Origin: Brachionus plicatilis
Lineage: Eukaryota > Rotifera > Eurotatoria > Ploima > Brachionidae
Length of the DNA stretch: 64,000 nt
Direction: 5' to 3'
Assembly: GCA_010279815.1 (NCBI GenBank)
Contig: QEOQ01000274.1
Coordinates: 192,101-256,100 of the forward strand
This document shows positions 31,701 through 42,332 of the stretch, piece after piece. Both the position numbers and the translations under genes were made by a program. A model generated the notes under the pieces. That model saw only the letters and a program-made list of their open reading frames with translations, made no database searches and was not told where the DNA came from. How positions within the stretch are numbered: position 1 is the first letter of the stretch; each line of letters starts with the position of its first letter.

Positions 31701-34690
31701 GGACCACAGAGCAAAAATTTTTAATTAAAAAAGGTCTCATTTTATATTCTATGATTTATTAAATTAATAATAAAAAAAAATAATTTTTTTTTTTTTTTCA
31801 AGATGTTCACGTTTATAATCCAATGCAGTATCAACAAGATTATTTAGATGATCCTCAATTGACCGAAATGACTGCTGGTAAGAACCGAACGTGCCTTAAA
31901 TTCGCCTCGTACGCGGTAATTTAATAAAATTTAATTATCTATACAAATGTTTGTCTGCTTGTCAAGTTGTCCATAAATCTTTCTTAATTTTTTAATTTCA
32001 GATAAAGAATGATCTAATTTAGCTTGATTGACCAAATTTTGGACATTTATGCATTCTTATTTTAAATTTATAAAAAAAAAATATTTGAGGGTGCTAATTT
32101 TTTTTTAGCAATTTAGACCTAGCATAGTAAAAAAATTTTTAGCCAGCAAAATTAAGCTTCATCTTGTTCTAGCTTCGACGTAAAAAACAGAACAAATTTT
32201 CTTCTATTCAATTTTATTTAAATTTTCTAATATTTTGATTTTTCCCATCGAAAATTTCCAATCTTTAATTCCAAATTATCTTTTGATTCCAAAAAAAATT
32301 TGTCAAGAATAAAGATGAACATTGGAAATTATCAAATAAAGATAAGATAAATTTAAGTTCAAAAATATAAACAAAAATCATGAACATGGTTTGGATGGTA
32401 TTTACTTCAAAAGAAATGGACTTAAAGTTCGCTTTATTTCTAAGAATAGTAGGAAAATTTTTAGGTATTTTTTTAAACCAACAATTTTATTTCTTTAAAT
32501 TTTTTTATAAAAATTTATTTATATAGCAAAATACACTTTTCTTTAAAGAACTCTTTTATTATTCGATTGAAAAGGATTTTAATTTTTTGATCATTACTGT
32601 TCATGATTTCAAAACTTATTCTGATTGAGTTACTAGTACCATTCTTTTTAATTATCATTTTCTTTGCCATATTTTCATTATAATTCTTCTAGTCTTAACT
32701 TAATGTTTTATATCTGCAAAAGTTTTTAAAAAATATGATTATTATTTAATATTATATTAATCAAGCACCTCTTGGGTAATAAAAAGTAAAAAAAAATTTA
32801 ACATGGTTTTTCGAAGTATTCTAGGTATTAAATTTTATTTATAAAATTTAATTAAAGCATTTAATAAATAAAAATATTTAATCATGCTTATTATAATTTG
32901 ATCATAAACTTTGATAACTGTAATTTATAAAACTTTTTGACTTTTGTCGAATCCATCTTTTTCAAAGTTTTGATTAATATTTAGAATTATTTTCATCTTA
33001 ATTTGAACAAAAAGTTAAAATCTCTAAGATAATTTAGAATTAGTTAAAATACATAAGTTTTTATTAATTGAATTAAAAATTAAATGAATTTTTTCAATAC
33101 AATTGTTGATAAAAAATTGAAAAAAAATATTAGATACTAAATTATTAGATAATTTAATAAAAATAAATTTCTATATATTAGATATTAGAATAATCTGATA
33201 GAATTATCAATAAAAGGGCCAAATAACATTGATACAAGGGGTAATTAATAAAAATGTTTTTTTCCCCTAAAATAGCTTTCATATTTGTGAAATTGACAAA
33301 ATTTTTCCCGGAGCATTTTAGAACTTTTATCGGTCCTGAAAAATTGTACGGCAATATGAAATTTTAGTACAAAAATTACAGTACAAAAAGTAAAAACTTT
33401 ATAATTTTTTTACTAATTGTGCAAAAATGGTTCAGTAAAAAGTACAATATTGTAATATTGTACAAATTTGTACAAAAGAATTCAAAGCTCTGCAAAAATT
33501 CTGCAATTTTCTGTAAAATACATTCCATCAAAAAATCCTTGATTAAACTATGCAATAAATTGCAGAATTTTTGCAGAGCTTTGAATTCTTTTGTACAAAT
33601 TTGTACAATATTACAATATTGTACTTTTTACTGAACCATTTATGCACAATTAGAAAAAAAATTATAAAGTTTTTACTTTTTGTACTGTAATTTTTGTACT
33701 AAAATTTCATATTGCCGTACAATTTTTCAGGACCGATAAAAGTTCTAAAATGCTCCGGGAAAAATTTTGTCTGAAACTTGGTGTTTGATGACCAGATTCT
33801 TCGAGACCAAAAAAAATCTCAAAAAAAAAAAATTTTGTGAATAGGAAAATTAGTTAGATTTAAATTATTTTTTTAAAAAAAAGTATAATTTATTTTTTCT
33901 TTACTCTGCTTGATTTAAGTTGTTCTTTGGGGGTTGTCAATTTATTTATGGAATATTTTTTTATCAATGATAATAATGTCTGCACTAGTTGATCTGACAG
34001 TATTGAATTTTAATTTTTCATTTTAAAAGGTGTCAATTATTGATTATGTAAAACCACTTGATTTAAAAAAAGAAATAAATGAAACATTTAAGGAAAAATT
34101 TCCGCACATTCAAATAACTTTGACCAAGCTAAGGAGGTAATTTGGTTTATGGTTAATTTTTAGAATTAAATTTTTAAATTATTGAATTTTCAATTAAGCA
34201 TTAAACGAGAAATGATGGAAATAGCTTACGAAAGTAGTTTGGATATCACAATTGTGGCCCAATCTTACATTTATTTTGAAAATTTAATTCTTCAAGTAAA
34301 GATTTTTTCAAAAAATTTTCATATTAATTTTTCAGATTTCATTGATTCACCAAGGGTCTCATAAACAAAACGAACCGCAAGTTTTTGGCCGCCAATTGTC
34401 TGATTCTAGCTTCAAAGCTCAATGATGTAACCAAGAAAGACATTAACAAACTGATTGATAATATAACAAATAAATTCCGTTTCGATAACCGCAGAGATGT
34501 CACACTATATGAATTTCCGATTCTAGTTGCTTTGGAGTTTAATTTGATCATTAAATACGAGAATGACTTTTATTTTCATTATGATCGTTTAGCAAACGGC
34601 ATGGAAAGCTTCCACCGGCACATTATAAACAGCACCTACGCGCAGGAATATCCAAAAGTGTCTTCATTTCAAAGAACACTGAGCGACTAA
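25778..34690 (+). CDS. CABLES: CABLES (CDK5 and ABL1 enzyme substrate) homologue
   Basis: Six exons in phase: 25778-26767, 31580-31733, 31803-31915, 34030-34136, 34199-34295, 34355-34690, giving 598 residues (vertebrate CABLES1 is about 630). CABLES proteins have a cyclin-box-like C-terminus and link cyclin-dependent kinases to tyrosine kinases. The N-terminal exon has the conserved [12 protein letters not shown] and [13 protein letters not shown] blocks and a serine-rich middle (about residues 165-270). Later exons encode [40 protein letters not shown] and the cyclin-fold part from about residue 445: [52 protein letters not shown]. The exon 6 acceptor is ACCAAG, chosen because the nearer TTTTTCAG breaks the frame. 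Introns 1 (4.8 kb) and 3 (2.1 kb) are transposon-filled. Confidence 0.88.
27131..27918. mobile_element. 788-bp element with 115-bp perfect inverted repeats
   Basis: Positions 27131-27245 and 27804-27918 are perfect inverted copies starting GGGTCTATTGCGTTATGTGA. They are flanked by an exact 8-bp duplication ATATTTAA (27123-27130 and 27919-27926). Internal GTTCACCTAAAATAAAAAGT repeats are tandem. The perfect arms indicate recent insertion. An 8-bp duplication fits hAT, P or Merlin families; the GGGTC tip does not settle which. Confidence 0.9.
27543..27758 (+). CDS. 71-aa ORF in the 788-bp element
   Basis: It starts [20 protein letters not shown] and contains [15 protein letters not shown], a CxxxxC pair that could begin a small zinc-binding motif. 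The last 20 codons run into the T-rich repeat ([12 protein letters not shown]) and are probably not real protein. Weak candidate for element-borne cargo or a captured exon. Confidence 0.3.
   Translation: MSDKLKSVKESHEHKEFVKLSELGLVLPIKTCGNENCKNFESEMEPYLKFKFFFLVHLFFFGSPIFFLAHL
27980..28327 (-). CDS. SAP-domain protein carried in the hAT-like element
   Basis: One-exon frame of 115 residues. Residues about 6-37 ([20 protein letters not shown] then [10 protein letters not shown]) match the SAP helix-turn-helix pattern, a motif that binds A/T-rich DNA in chromatin proteins. Residues 40-90 are acidic ([20 protein letters not shown]), then basic. No transposase is fused to it. It lies between the nested 788-bp element and the right end of the hAT-like element, antisense to CABLES. 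It may be a captured host fragment or an accessory DNA-binding protein. Confidence 0.55.
   Translation of the reverse strand: MYNTNMLVTHLNDECKRLKISYQGKKSDLVKRLNNFVASCEESNVVQPEQELDEVPIQTESELIEVPIVATNVEFDAEHESENDEVDVLNENNKRIKIKTVYKPLRLLLNKIDFC
29588..29812. mobile_element. internally deleted copy of the element at 1982-3122
   Basis: It shares TATTCGGCACTAAG, CTAGCCTAAAGAAAAATCCA, AAACATACATATGCAATA and AAAATAAACTGAGCTTTAAG in order with the flanks of the 237-aa ORF element, but lacks that ORF. Confidence 0.55.
29826..30185. mobile_element. ACGTAAA/TGATGTAA MITE (CCGCAGAACGG terminus)
   Basis: Starts near AACCGCAGAACGGTTGATAT. The internal AAAATGCTGACAGCCAAAAA block also occurs at 50730 and, inverted, at 51500. 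It sits in CABLES intron 1. The right end is uncertain. Confidence 0.5.
30186..31579. other. remainder of CABLES intron 1
   Basis: Mostly A/T-rich. At 31070-31250 the minus strand reads like decayed coding sequence ([20 protein letters not shown] with stops), probably a transposon-protein relic. Nothing else is supported. Confidence 0.35.
33295..33771. mobile_element. 477-bp foldback element with 215-bp arms
   Basis: 33295-33509 and 33557-33771 are inverted copies with only a few mismatches, separated by 47 bp. As RNA this would form a hairpin over 200 bp long. It lies in CABLES intron 3 and so would be transcribed with the pre-mRNA. No ORF is meaningful; the open frame across it is a by-product. 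No target duplication was identified. Confidence 0.85.
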
Positions 34691-35109
34691 GATTATGTAC
34701 TTTTATACTTTATGAAAACTATACCGAGTGATTAGTTATTTATTTTTAAGTTTATTTTTTTTTAATTGTATAATAAATTTTTTTAATATCAGCTCTCCAT
34801 TCATAGCACTGTTTAGAAAATTTTAATAATTTCTTTTATTATCTACTTTTACTTTTAAAAATTTAAAAATTGATAATATTTTATTTCTCTTATCGTTGGC
34901 AAATTGTTAATTACCAAAATTTCAGGAAAAAAATCTGAACATCTCTTTTATCAAATCTAAGTTTTTCTTTGCAAAAAGTGAGGTACAGACGATGAGAATA
35001 TTATGGGCAATAATCCATTTTTTACTTTTTATGGTAATTTTTTTAATTTAAGCCCTATCTGCAGTGGAAATGAAATAGTTTTTTTAGATCTAGCAATAAG
35101 TATAAATTC
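34691..35109. other. CABLES 3' flank
   Basis: AATAAA occurs in ATAATAAATTTT at about 34769-34780, roughly 80 bp after the stop, as a likely polyadenylation signal. Nothing else is seen before the LINE fragment. Confidence 0.5.
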
Positions 35110-36764
35110 TTTTACAGGTAGTTTTTTACAGGTTTACAGGTAGAGTTTAAAACAGATTCCGAAAAAAGTACATTCTTTAAAGAGATTATTGGGGAAACCT
35201 TTACTCAAGAAAGAAATGATTCCTTCGACAATGACTTTCGAGACATGGTCGAAGATTTTGTATCAAATAAGGATTATCTGAAAGGCAATCATTATTTGAA
35301 TGCCGAAAAGTCTTTTCCTANNNNNNNNNNNNNNNNNNNNNNNNNNNNNNNNNNNNNNNNNNNNNNNNNNNNNNNNNNNNNNNNNNNNNNNNNNNNNNNN
35401 NNNNNNNNNNNNNNNNNNNNNNNNNNNNNNAAAAAAAAAACAGTCAAACTAGTTATAAATTACTCAGGATAAATCAAATTTTTACGTTTGATTTTACACA
35501 GGAACTGGACTTGACAACTTATGTAACCGTATGTTGAAAAATCTCCCTGACTCGTTCATACTCGGTCTAGCGAGTTTTTTCAACCTCTGTCTACCTACAT
35601 CTGAAATCCCAGATGCTTGGAAAACCTCTAAAATAACAATGATCCCCAAAAAAAAAGTTAGTTCTGACCCGTAAATACCGCCCAATTAGTGTCACTAGCT
35701 GTCTTGGAAAAGTTCTTGAAAGGATTATTACAAGTAGGCTTTACAATTTCCTTGAAAACAAGAGTCTTATCTGCTAGGAACAGTCTAGCTTTAGGCAGCA
35801 CCGACGTTCCTCCGACAATTTGGTATTTTTAACTCAAAAGGTCTCTGAAACTTTAGTTAGAAAGAAAAAAGTATGTTCCCTCTTCTTCGACATCTCTAAG
35901 GCGTTTGACAAGGTATGGAACAGTGGATTAATCTACAAACTTACCAAAATTGGAGCCCCTCTCTACATTCTGGAGTGGGTGGTTAACTTTTTAAAAAATC
36001 GTAGTTTTTTTTGTGAAAGCAAATAACTTTGTCTCGGATTCAGGTTCCATAGATACTGGAGTTCCCCAGGGTGCAGTCATTAGTCCTTTACTCTTTACTA
36101 TTTTTATTAATGATGTCCCCAAGCAGGACCAAAAAAACCACTCATATTCCTTGTTATTTGCCGATGACCTGGTGACCTTTTTTATTTTTAAAAAGTATGG
36201 CAACATTGCTAACATTATAAATAACTATCTTAAAAAATTGCAGCTGTGGCTACAAAAATGGAGGCTAAAGATGTCTCCAGAAAAATGTAGCTACATTCTT
36301 TACTCTGGTAATCCGTCAAAAAACATTAAGCTAAGTCTAAAACTATTTGGAAAACAAATACCCTACACTGACTCCCCAGTCTTCCTTGGAATAAAATTTG
36401 ACCAAAGTCTTTGTTTCAACTCCCAGGATGAATTCATTCGTTCTAGATGTCATGATCGCGTAAATTTAATTAAAATTTTGTCACACAGATCGTGGAAGTT
36501 AAATAAAAAAACCTTAATTGGAGTCTATAATGCACTTATAGGTTCCCATTATAGACTATAGTTTTTTCATCCTATCCCGTGTCTCCCAGACAAACATTAC
36601 AAGAACTGCAAGTAATTCAAAATACATTTTTTAAATCAATCTATCACTTACCTTATGACACACCTTCTATCCAACTTTCTGGTCTTCTCGAGGACCAAAA
36701 GGTTGATAGAATTGAGTCTAGACTCAGAATTCTGCTCGAAAAATACATAAAAAAAGTTTAATAT
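35110..36764 (+). pseudogene. decayed non-LTR (LINE, jockey-like) reverse transcriptase ORF2
   Basis: In order, with frameshifts and stops: pre-RT segment FDNDFRDMVEDFVSNKDYLK (before the gap), MIPKKK, KYRPISVTSCLGKVLERIIT, SLFFDISKAFDKVWNSGL, TGVPQGAVISPLLFTIFIND, the catalytic box LLFADDLVTF, and thumb-region SPEKCSYILYSGN and FLGIKFD. The order matches jockey/CR1-type LINEs. The stop in the fingers, a frameshift near 35667 and another near 36020 make it inactive. A 110-base gap interrupts it. Confidence 0.9.
35321..35430. other. assembly gap (110 N)
   Basis: Run of N within the LINE remnant. Confidence 0.99.
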
Positions 36765-37079
36765 GTAAAAACACACTCATTACTTCACTCATACAGGATT
36801 ATATTGATGTTTTTGTTGAAAGCTCAAGAAGTTCTGAACTTAAAACCCTCCTTTGTAAAGTCTCAAATGAACTATTTCAATGGACAACAGTTTTTCTGTA
36901 ACATTTTCGATTTTTTTTTCAACTTCTTATGTTATTTTATTAATTTAATTAACTCAACACAACTTTTTATATGGACACTTTTTTAAAATTTTAAATACCA
37001 ATGGCGAAAGGAGTTTCATTACTCAAAGCCTTTTATTTCTTTTGAAATATTAAATAAACTATTATCAGCAAGGTAAAAC

Positions 37080-37645
37080 AATTTTTAAAATTTATTTTAA
37101 ACCTCCTAATATTTTGAGCTATTTATCTACAGAATCAAACCATCCAGATCATATTTTTAAAAATATACCTAAAGGATTATTTATCAGGATAAGAAGAATT
37201 TGTTCTTATTTTTAAGATTATTTGATTTTTTCTAGTCTTTTAATTTATCAGCTTTTAAAAAAAGGATTTGAATTTTCGATATTAGGTAAAATTAGGTCTT
37301 GTATTGGTAAGTTGGATCGTAACAAATTGATTGATTAAAAAGAAAAGGATGATTTCTTGTTTAAAGATTCAATGATTTTAAGAACTCTTTTAAATCGTAA
37401 TATTCCTAATTTAAAAAGAATATTAAAAAATTCATAAGATCATTGTAAAAATCAAGTACAAAATTTATTAAGTAGAATTATATTAACTTAACGTTGTATT
37501 TCAAATCTTTCTTTTAACTTGAAGTCTATTTGAATTCATGGTTTAAAATTTAAAACCTTCAATATTTATTACAATGAAAAATGTAAAATTATGAACTGTA
37601 GAATTTGTGTTTTCCATTCTTGTGCAAAAGTCAAAAAAAATGTCA
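37080..37645 (+). pseudogene. Penelope-like retroelement C-terminal remnant
   Basis: The frame reads YLSTESNHPDHIFKNIPKGL followed by FIRIRRICS, then after stops RNIPNLKRILKN and NEKCKIMNCRICVF. The HPxHIxKNIPKGxxxRxRRICS block and the following Cys-rich CxxxxCxxC are typical of the segment between the reverse transcriptase and GIY-YIG parts of Penelope-like elements. There are several stops, and the catalytic RT core is not here. Confidence 0.55.
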
Positions 37646-38901
37646 TTTTTAAGACTTTTTAAAATTTTGAAGTCAAGTCATTTGATCTTGATCTTTTATG
37701 AATTTTTTTTAAAAAAGGTCTTTTGACTTGACTTGAATATAATTAGACTTGACTTGACTTTTTAAAAATAAATTCAAGTCCAGTCTAGTGACTTGACTTT
37801 GACTTATTGAATAAAAAATTATGAAATCTCAGATTTAATTGATTGATATTAAATTTATTTTAAAGTACAGAGAAAAAATACAGTCAAGACACCGAAATCG
37901 ATGATGATGATTATCTTCAAAATTTTAATTATTTAATTTTTTTAAATTAAAAGAAAATTTATTTCATTTTATACTCTTTGATAGTGAATTACTTCTTTGC
38001 AAGCAATAAAAAAGACATGGTCCCGTTAAAGCAAATTTACAAAAAATAAAGTGTTTTTTTTAATGTATACTTGAGTTAGAAATGGTATGAGGTTTGCAAA
38101 AAAAAATTGTAAGTGTATTAATTAAATTTTTTTTAATTCAAAATCAGAGTAATAGACGAAAAATGTATTCAAAAGTTTTTTCTTTTGAAATAGGTTTGCT
38201 TGAACAGTTTAAATAAATAGTACATTTTTTCCAAAGAATTTCAAATATGACCATGTACTTTAATTTTCAACAAATTAAGCATTTCAAAATTTCAACAATT
38301 CTTTTTAATTTTTTTAAAATCTAAAAGGTTTTTTATTTTTAAGATTTTTCATTACTTTTTATATTTAAACCCAAATTTTTTTATTCAAACCGTAAAATCG
38401 CATTTTTTACGCAATTTTAAATTTTCTTGAGAATACAATTGTAATTTTTTTATTTAAATGAAGAAAAAAAAATTTCTATGAAAAAATCTAATTAAAAAAA
38501 TCAATTTTTTTTGGTATATCTTGCGATTTACTTAAAATTATCTGAAAACTTCAGACCATAATGTCACTGTAAATACACTTGAAATTAAATATTTTAACGA
38601 AAATTATGGTTACATCAAAAAATCTGTGTATTTTTGACAAAAACAAATTTTTTAATTTACTCTTTAAAAATTAAATTTTGTTCATTAATGTACTCTAAAA
38701 TCTTCATTTCAATTTTTCTGTTTATTTTGACAATAAAAAAATTTTTTTACTCATCGCGGACAATAAATAATTCAGCATAGGTTCCTTTGTGTGTACTGAA
38801 GAATATAAATAAAAAGAATTGTTGATACATCTTTTCTCATTGAAAAACTTTGATGCACATTTTTCTTATATTAGTAAAAATTTCGGGCCTTGTTCCATTG
38901 A
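37646..38901. other. intergenic region upstream of the SET gene
   Basis: 37650-37800 is a low-complexity GACTTGACTT tract distantly like the interior of the CAGAGTTG MITE family. The rest is A/T-rich and without supported genes. It includes the SET-gene promoter; no clear TATA box stands out from background. Confidence 0.4.
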
Positions 38902-39762
38902 ATGGATGAATTGGAAGCTGATTGCTTATTTGAGATAAAACAATCTAAAAATGGTCTAGGCATGTTTGCCACCCGAAATATCAACAGAGGTGAGCTAATT
39001 TTAAATGAAAAACCATTAGTGAAGCTAAAACAAAATGTGCCTAAGCTTCAATTAAGCAGGTATATTGAACACCAAGTTTCAAAACTTGGTGAACAAGACA
39101 AAGCCAAAATTTTTGAACTGCATGATAACCAATCTTCAAAATCATTAGTGGGAATTTTCAAAACCAATGGCTATATGCTTGGTAAAAAGTCCGAATATTG
39201 TGGTTTATTTTATGTGATGGCTCGTGTGAACCATTCATGTAGACCTAATGCCACTCATCACTGGGTCGAGTCTGAAGGTGCACAAAAAGTATTTGCACTG
39301 AAAAATATTGATTCTGGTGAGGAAATATGCACAAGCTACATTGACCCATTCGAAGATACTTTAAATAGAAAAAGAATTCTCAAAAAGTCCTTTGACTTTG
39401 AGTGCAGTTGTGAGTTGTGTTTAAATAAAGGTGATTTTGATTTGGAAAAAAGTGACGAGAGAAGAAGAATGTTAAAAGAACTACAAAATATGCGACCAAG
39501 AATGGGTCTGCAAAATCCTGATTTATTTTTATCTAAAAAAAAATTAATGCTCACATTGCTTAAGGAAGAAGGAATTGAGTATGATTCATATTGTGTCAAC
39601 AGAATTGCCTATGATGTTTTTTCTTTCTTGTTCAAAACAAATGCCAGCACAGATAGCTTAAAACATTGGGCAAAGTTGGTTTACGAAAATTCTATGATTT
39701 GTCAAGGTGAACTAACAGGATCATTGAAAAAAACAATTTTAGATTTTTGCAACAAAGAATGA
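38902..39762 (+). CDS. SET-domain protein (predicted lysine methyltransferase)
   Basis: Intronless, 286 residues. The SET fold is visible: GLGMFATRNINRGELILNEK (residues 18-37), the cofactor and pseudoknot motif NHSCRPNA (110-117), GEEICTSYI (139-147) with the catalytic-position Tyr146, and a short post-SET Cys cluster CSCELC (168, 170, 173). There is no MYND finger between the halves, so it is not a classical SMYD. It is closest in layout to the stand-alone SET proteins of fungi and invertebrates. The C-terminal 110 residues are helical without a recognised domain. Substrate (histone or other) cannot be inferred. Lack of introns beside intron-bearing neighbours may mean retroposition. Confidence 0.85.
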   Translation: MDELEADCLFEIKQSKNGLGMFATRNINRGELILNEKPLVKLKQNVPKLQLSRYIEHQVSKLGEQDKAKIFELHDNQSSKSLVGIFKTNGYMLGKKSEYCGLFYVMARVNHSCRPNATHHWVESEGAQKVFALKNIDSGEEICTSYIDPFEDTLNRKRILKKSFDFECSCELCLNKGDFDLEKSDERRRMLKELQNMRPRMGLQNPDLFLSKKKLMLTLLKEEGIEYDSYCVNRIAYDVFSFLFKTNASTDSLKHWAKLVYENSMICQGELTGSLKKTILDFCNKE

Positions 39763-40449
39763 TTTTAACTGTGTTTTCAAGAATAAATTTTTTAACTTGT
39801 TTTAGAATTTAAATGTTTTAAATAAAGCTATTTGAAGAAAATCTTGAGAAATTTTCGATTTAATAAGTCCATAAAAAAGACACCATTTAGCTTTTTATTT
39901 CTAATTTTTTATAAGATAATTTGATAATATTTTCTAGAATTGAAAAATTTACTAACAAGAATTGAATTTTTAACATTAAATTTATTTTTCTTCTATGAAA
40001 AGTTCATGAAAAAGTATCACATAAAAAGATTTTAATAGAAAATAAAAAAATTATTTAATCTAAAATTTGCATGGAAAATTCAAATAGAAAAATTATATTC
40101 TTCAAAATATTAAATAAAAGAACTTTGACGAAAATAGAATAAAGGTTTAATTCAATAAATAAAAAAATTTATTATTATTTTTTTCAAATAATATTTTTAA
40201 AAATTTCTTAAACAAAATTTTTGAAAATTTAATTTTCAATTTTTGAACCAGCGTTATTGCAGGTTTTTTGAGTTTTGATGTGACGTTTAAACATGACGAC
40301 TGATTGAAACATGGGGACAGTGGTCGAATAGTCTTATCATTAAAAATATTTAATTGGTTTTAGCAATCTTTTTTCTCATTTGAAAATCAAAAAATTACAT
40401 AAATTTTTGGTTTTAGTTTTAAAATTAAGTTTGAAAAAAATTAAATTTT
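39763..40449. other. intergenic region
   Basis: AATAAA at about 39782-39787 and TTAAATAAAG near 39818 are likely poly(A) signals for the SET gene. No gene is seen in the rest. Confidence 0.4.
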
Positions 40450-40885
40450 CAATTTTTTTCTAAGGAAATCGGTTTTTATTTCATCGAAATAAAATAATAA
40501 TAATAATTTTTAAGGAATTAAAAAAGAATAATATTTATTTTAGTAAATTTTAATTTATAATACTAAAACTTTGTATTTAATGGTCAAGAATTTACGGTAA
40601 TTTTTTTTCTGATTTTAAAAAATTAAATTTTCAATATTTTTTTATAGGAATCGGTGTAAAAGAAAAACTAGAACCATTTTTTAAGCCTTATTTTTCATTT
40701 TAAAATTATCCTCAAGTTTTACTTTTTAAATCGCCTGTTCATTGAAATAAAATAATATTAATAATTTTTAAGAAATTAAAAAAGAATAATATTTGTTTTA
40801 GTTAATTTTAATTTTTTTTACTAAAACTTTGTGTTTACTGGTCAAGAATTTACGGTAATTTTTTTTTATTTTAATAAATTTAATC
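40450..40885. repeat. two diverged direct repeats, about 245-bp period
   Basis: The block at 40512-40626 (AATTAAAAAAGAATAATATT ... GGTCAAGAATTTACGGTAAT) recurs at about 40760-40880 with scattered changes. The TCGxxxxTTCATxGAAATAAAATAAT lead-in is also repeated. This is a non-coding tandem duplication. Confidence 0.7.
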
Positions 40886-41697
40886 AATAATATATTTTAA
40901 GAGTTTCACAGCGATTATTTAAGGTCCATAATTTTCCTCTCCGCTAATAAACTATTCGCTAATTTTAATAAAAATAAATCTTATTTATTTAAGATAAGTC
41001 TAATTAAATAAAAATAATCTATTCTAATTAAAAAATATCTAATTTAATAAAATTTAAAAAAAAATTATCATTTTTTTGAGTTGCATTTAGGACATAAAAA
41101 TATCTACTTTTGCTCATTGGCATGATACAAGTTGATCACAATTTTTTTTCTACATTTTGAGTACCAATGTCCAGTTTTCTTTTTTTTGATTTTTTGGAAT
41201 TTTTTTGCCAAGCTAATTTACTTTTTTTAAGTTTATAATAATAGAATATTAATTTGTTTTATCTGTGCCGAGCTAAAACATTCTATACTCTTTATACTTA
41301 ATATTAATAATTACAATTTTATTAATTTAGAGGTAAGTGTTATTGATTTATAGGTGTTTTTGTTTTTTTATTACTAGTGGTAAGCTTATTAAATTAGCGG
41401 TATTTTTATTAAAATAGTGATATTAAAAAATTATTCGCCATTATTTAATATAGAAAAAAAAATAATTTATTTTAAAATTTTTTTGGAATTTTTAAAAATA
41501 GGACTTTATAGTGGGATAGTGACTGAAAAGAGATTTGAAAAATTTTATGGGATACAAATTTAGTATTCTGCTATTTTTAGAATTTAGTGGAATATTTCCA
41601 TTTAAGTTAGATTTGTTTTGAAGATATTTAATTCATAGATTTTAATATTATATTATTTATTTTTTTTTAAAAAAAATTTATTTATACTTTTTAGAAA

Positions 41698-41895
41698 ATG
41701 GAGTCAGAGCGAACTAAAACTGTTCATGAAACAAAAATGAAAGTAAATCAAGAAGTTTCAGTTCCTGAGCATAAAGAAGTGGCCATCAATCCGCACAAAG
41801 AAGTAGCCGTGCCTCAACACAAAGAGTTGGCGGTGCCTGCTCACAAAGAAATTGGAATCCCGCACCATTTTAGCGTGCCAAGAGAACGATTCTAA
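41698..41895 (+). CDS. 65-aa protein with HKEVAVP-type repeats
   Basis: The ATG follows a CTTTTTAG acceptor-like sequence, and the stop is followed at once by AATAAA (TAAAAAATAAATC), so this looks like a compact real gene. After MESERTKTVHETKMKVNQ the protein is four to five copies of a 9-11-residue unit: VSVPEHKEV, AINPHKEV, AVPQHKEL, AVPAHKEI, GIPHHFSV. It is hydrophilic with no signal peptide or membrane segment. The period and Pro-x-His-Lys-Glu core do not match a family I know. Disordered scaffold or stress-type repeat proteins are possibilities only. Confidence 0.6.
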   Translation: MESERTKTVHETKMKVNQEVSVPEHKEVAINPHKEVAVPQHKELAVPAHKEIGIPHHFSVPRERF

Positions 41896-42332
41896 AAAAT
41901 AAATCATTTTACATGCAATATTTTTTTTATTTAAAAAAATAAAATTTATTTTTCAATTCTTTTAAAAAGACGCTGATTATTATAATTAGAAAATTTTTAT
42001 GAACCTGTAAAGTAAGAAGAGTCCTAGAGAAGTGAATTTTTTTTTAATTTATTGAGCATTTTTTATGAAACACACCTCTTTACACGAAACGAAAAAATAA
42101 CGCGTATCATGTTTTAAATATGATGGAAAAAAGGCTTGCTAGAATTTTTCCATATTTAAGAGGGATTCATTGCTGCTCCAGCTTAAGAAATAAAATTTAG
42201 TTAAGTTCAATGTTCAATGATATTTTAAAATTTGTAAACATGAATCAGCACAATTTTTGAATAAAAATCAAAAAATTTAGTTTTAAACTTTTATTTAAAT
42301 TCTAAAATAGATTTTAAAAAATTCTTTTAAAA
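41896..42332. other. upstream region of PEPCK copy 2
   Basis: No gene seen. TCTAAAATAG just before the start (about 42301-42310) resembles a splice acceptor, but the frame behind it has a stop, so the annotated ATG is probably the true start. No obvious TATA box. Confidence 0.4.

Noticed and set aside
33419..33634. 71-codon frame
   Set aside because: Lies across the two arms and loop of the foldback element and reads the same palindrome twice.
34182..34364. Separate small gene inside CABLES
   Set aside because: It is CABLES exon 5 read on into the intron; the true exon ends at 34295.
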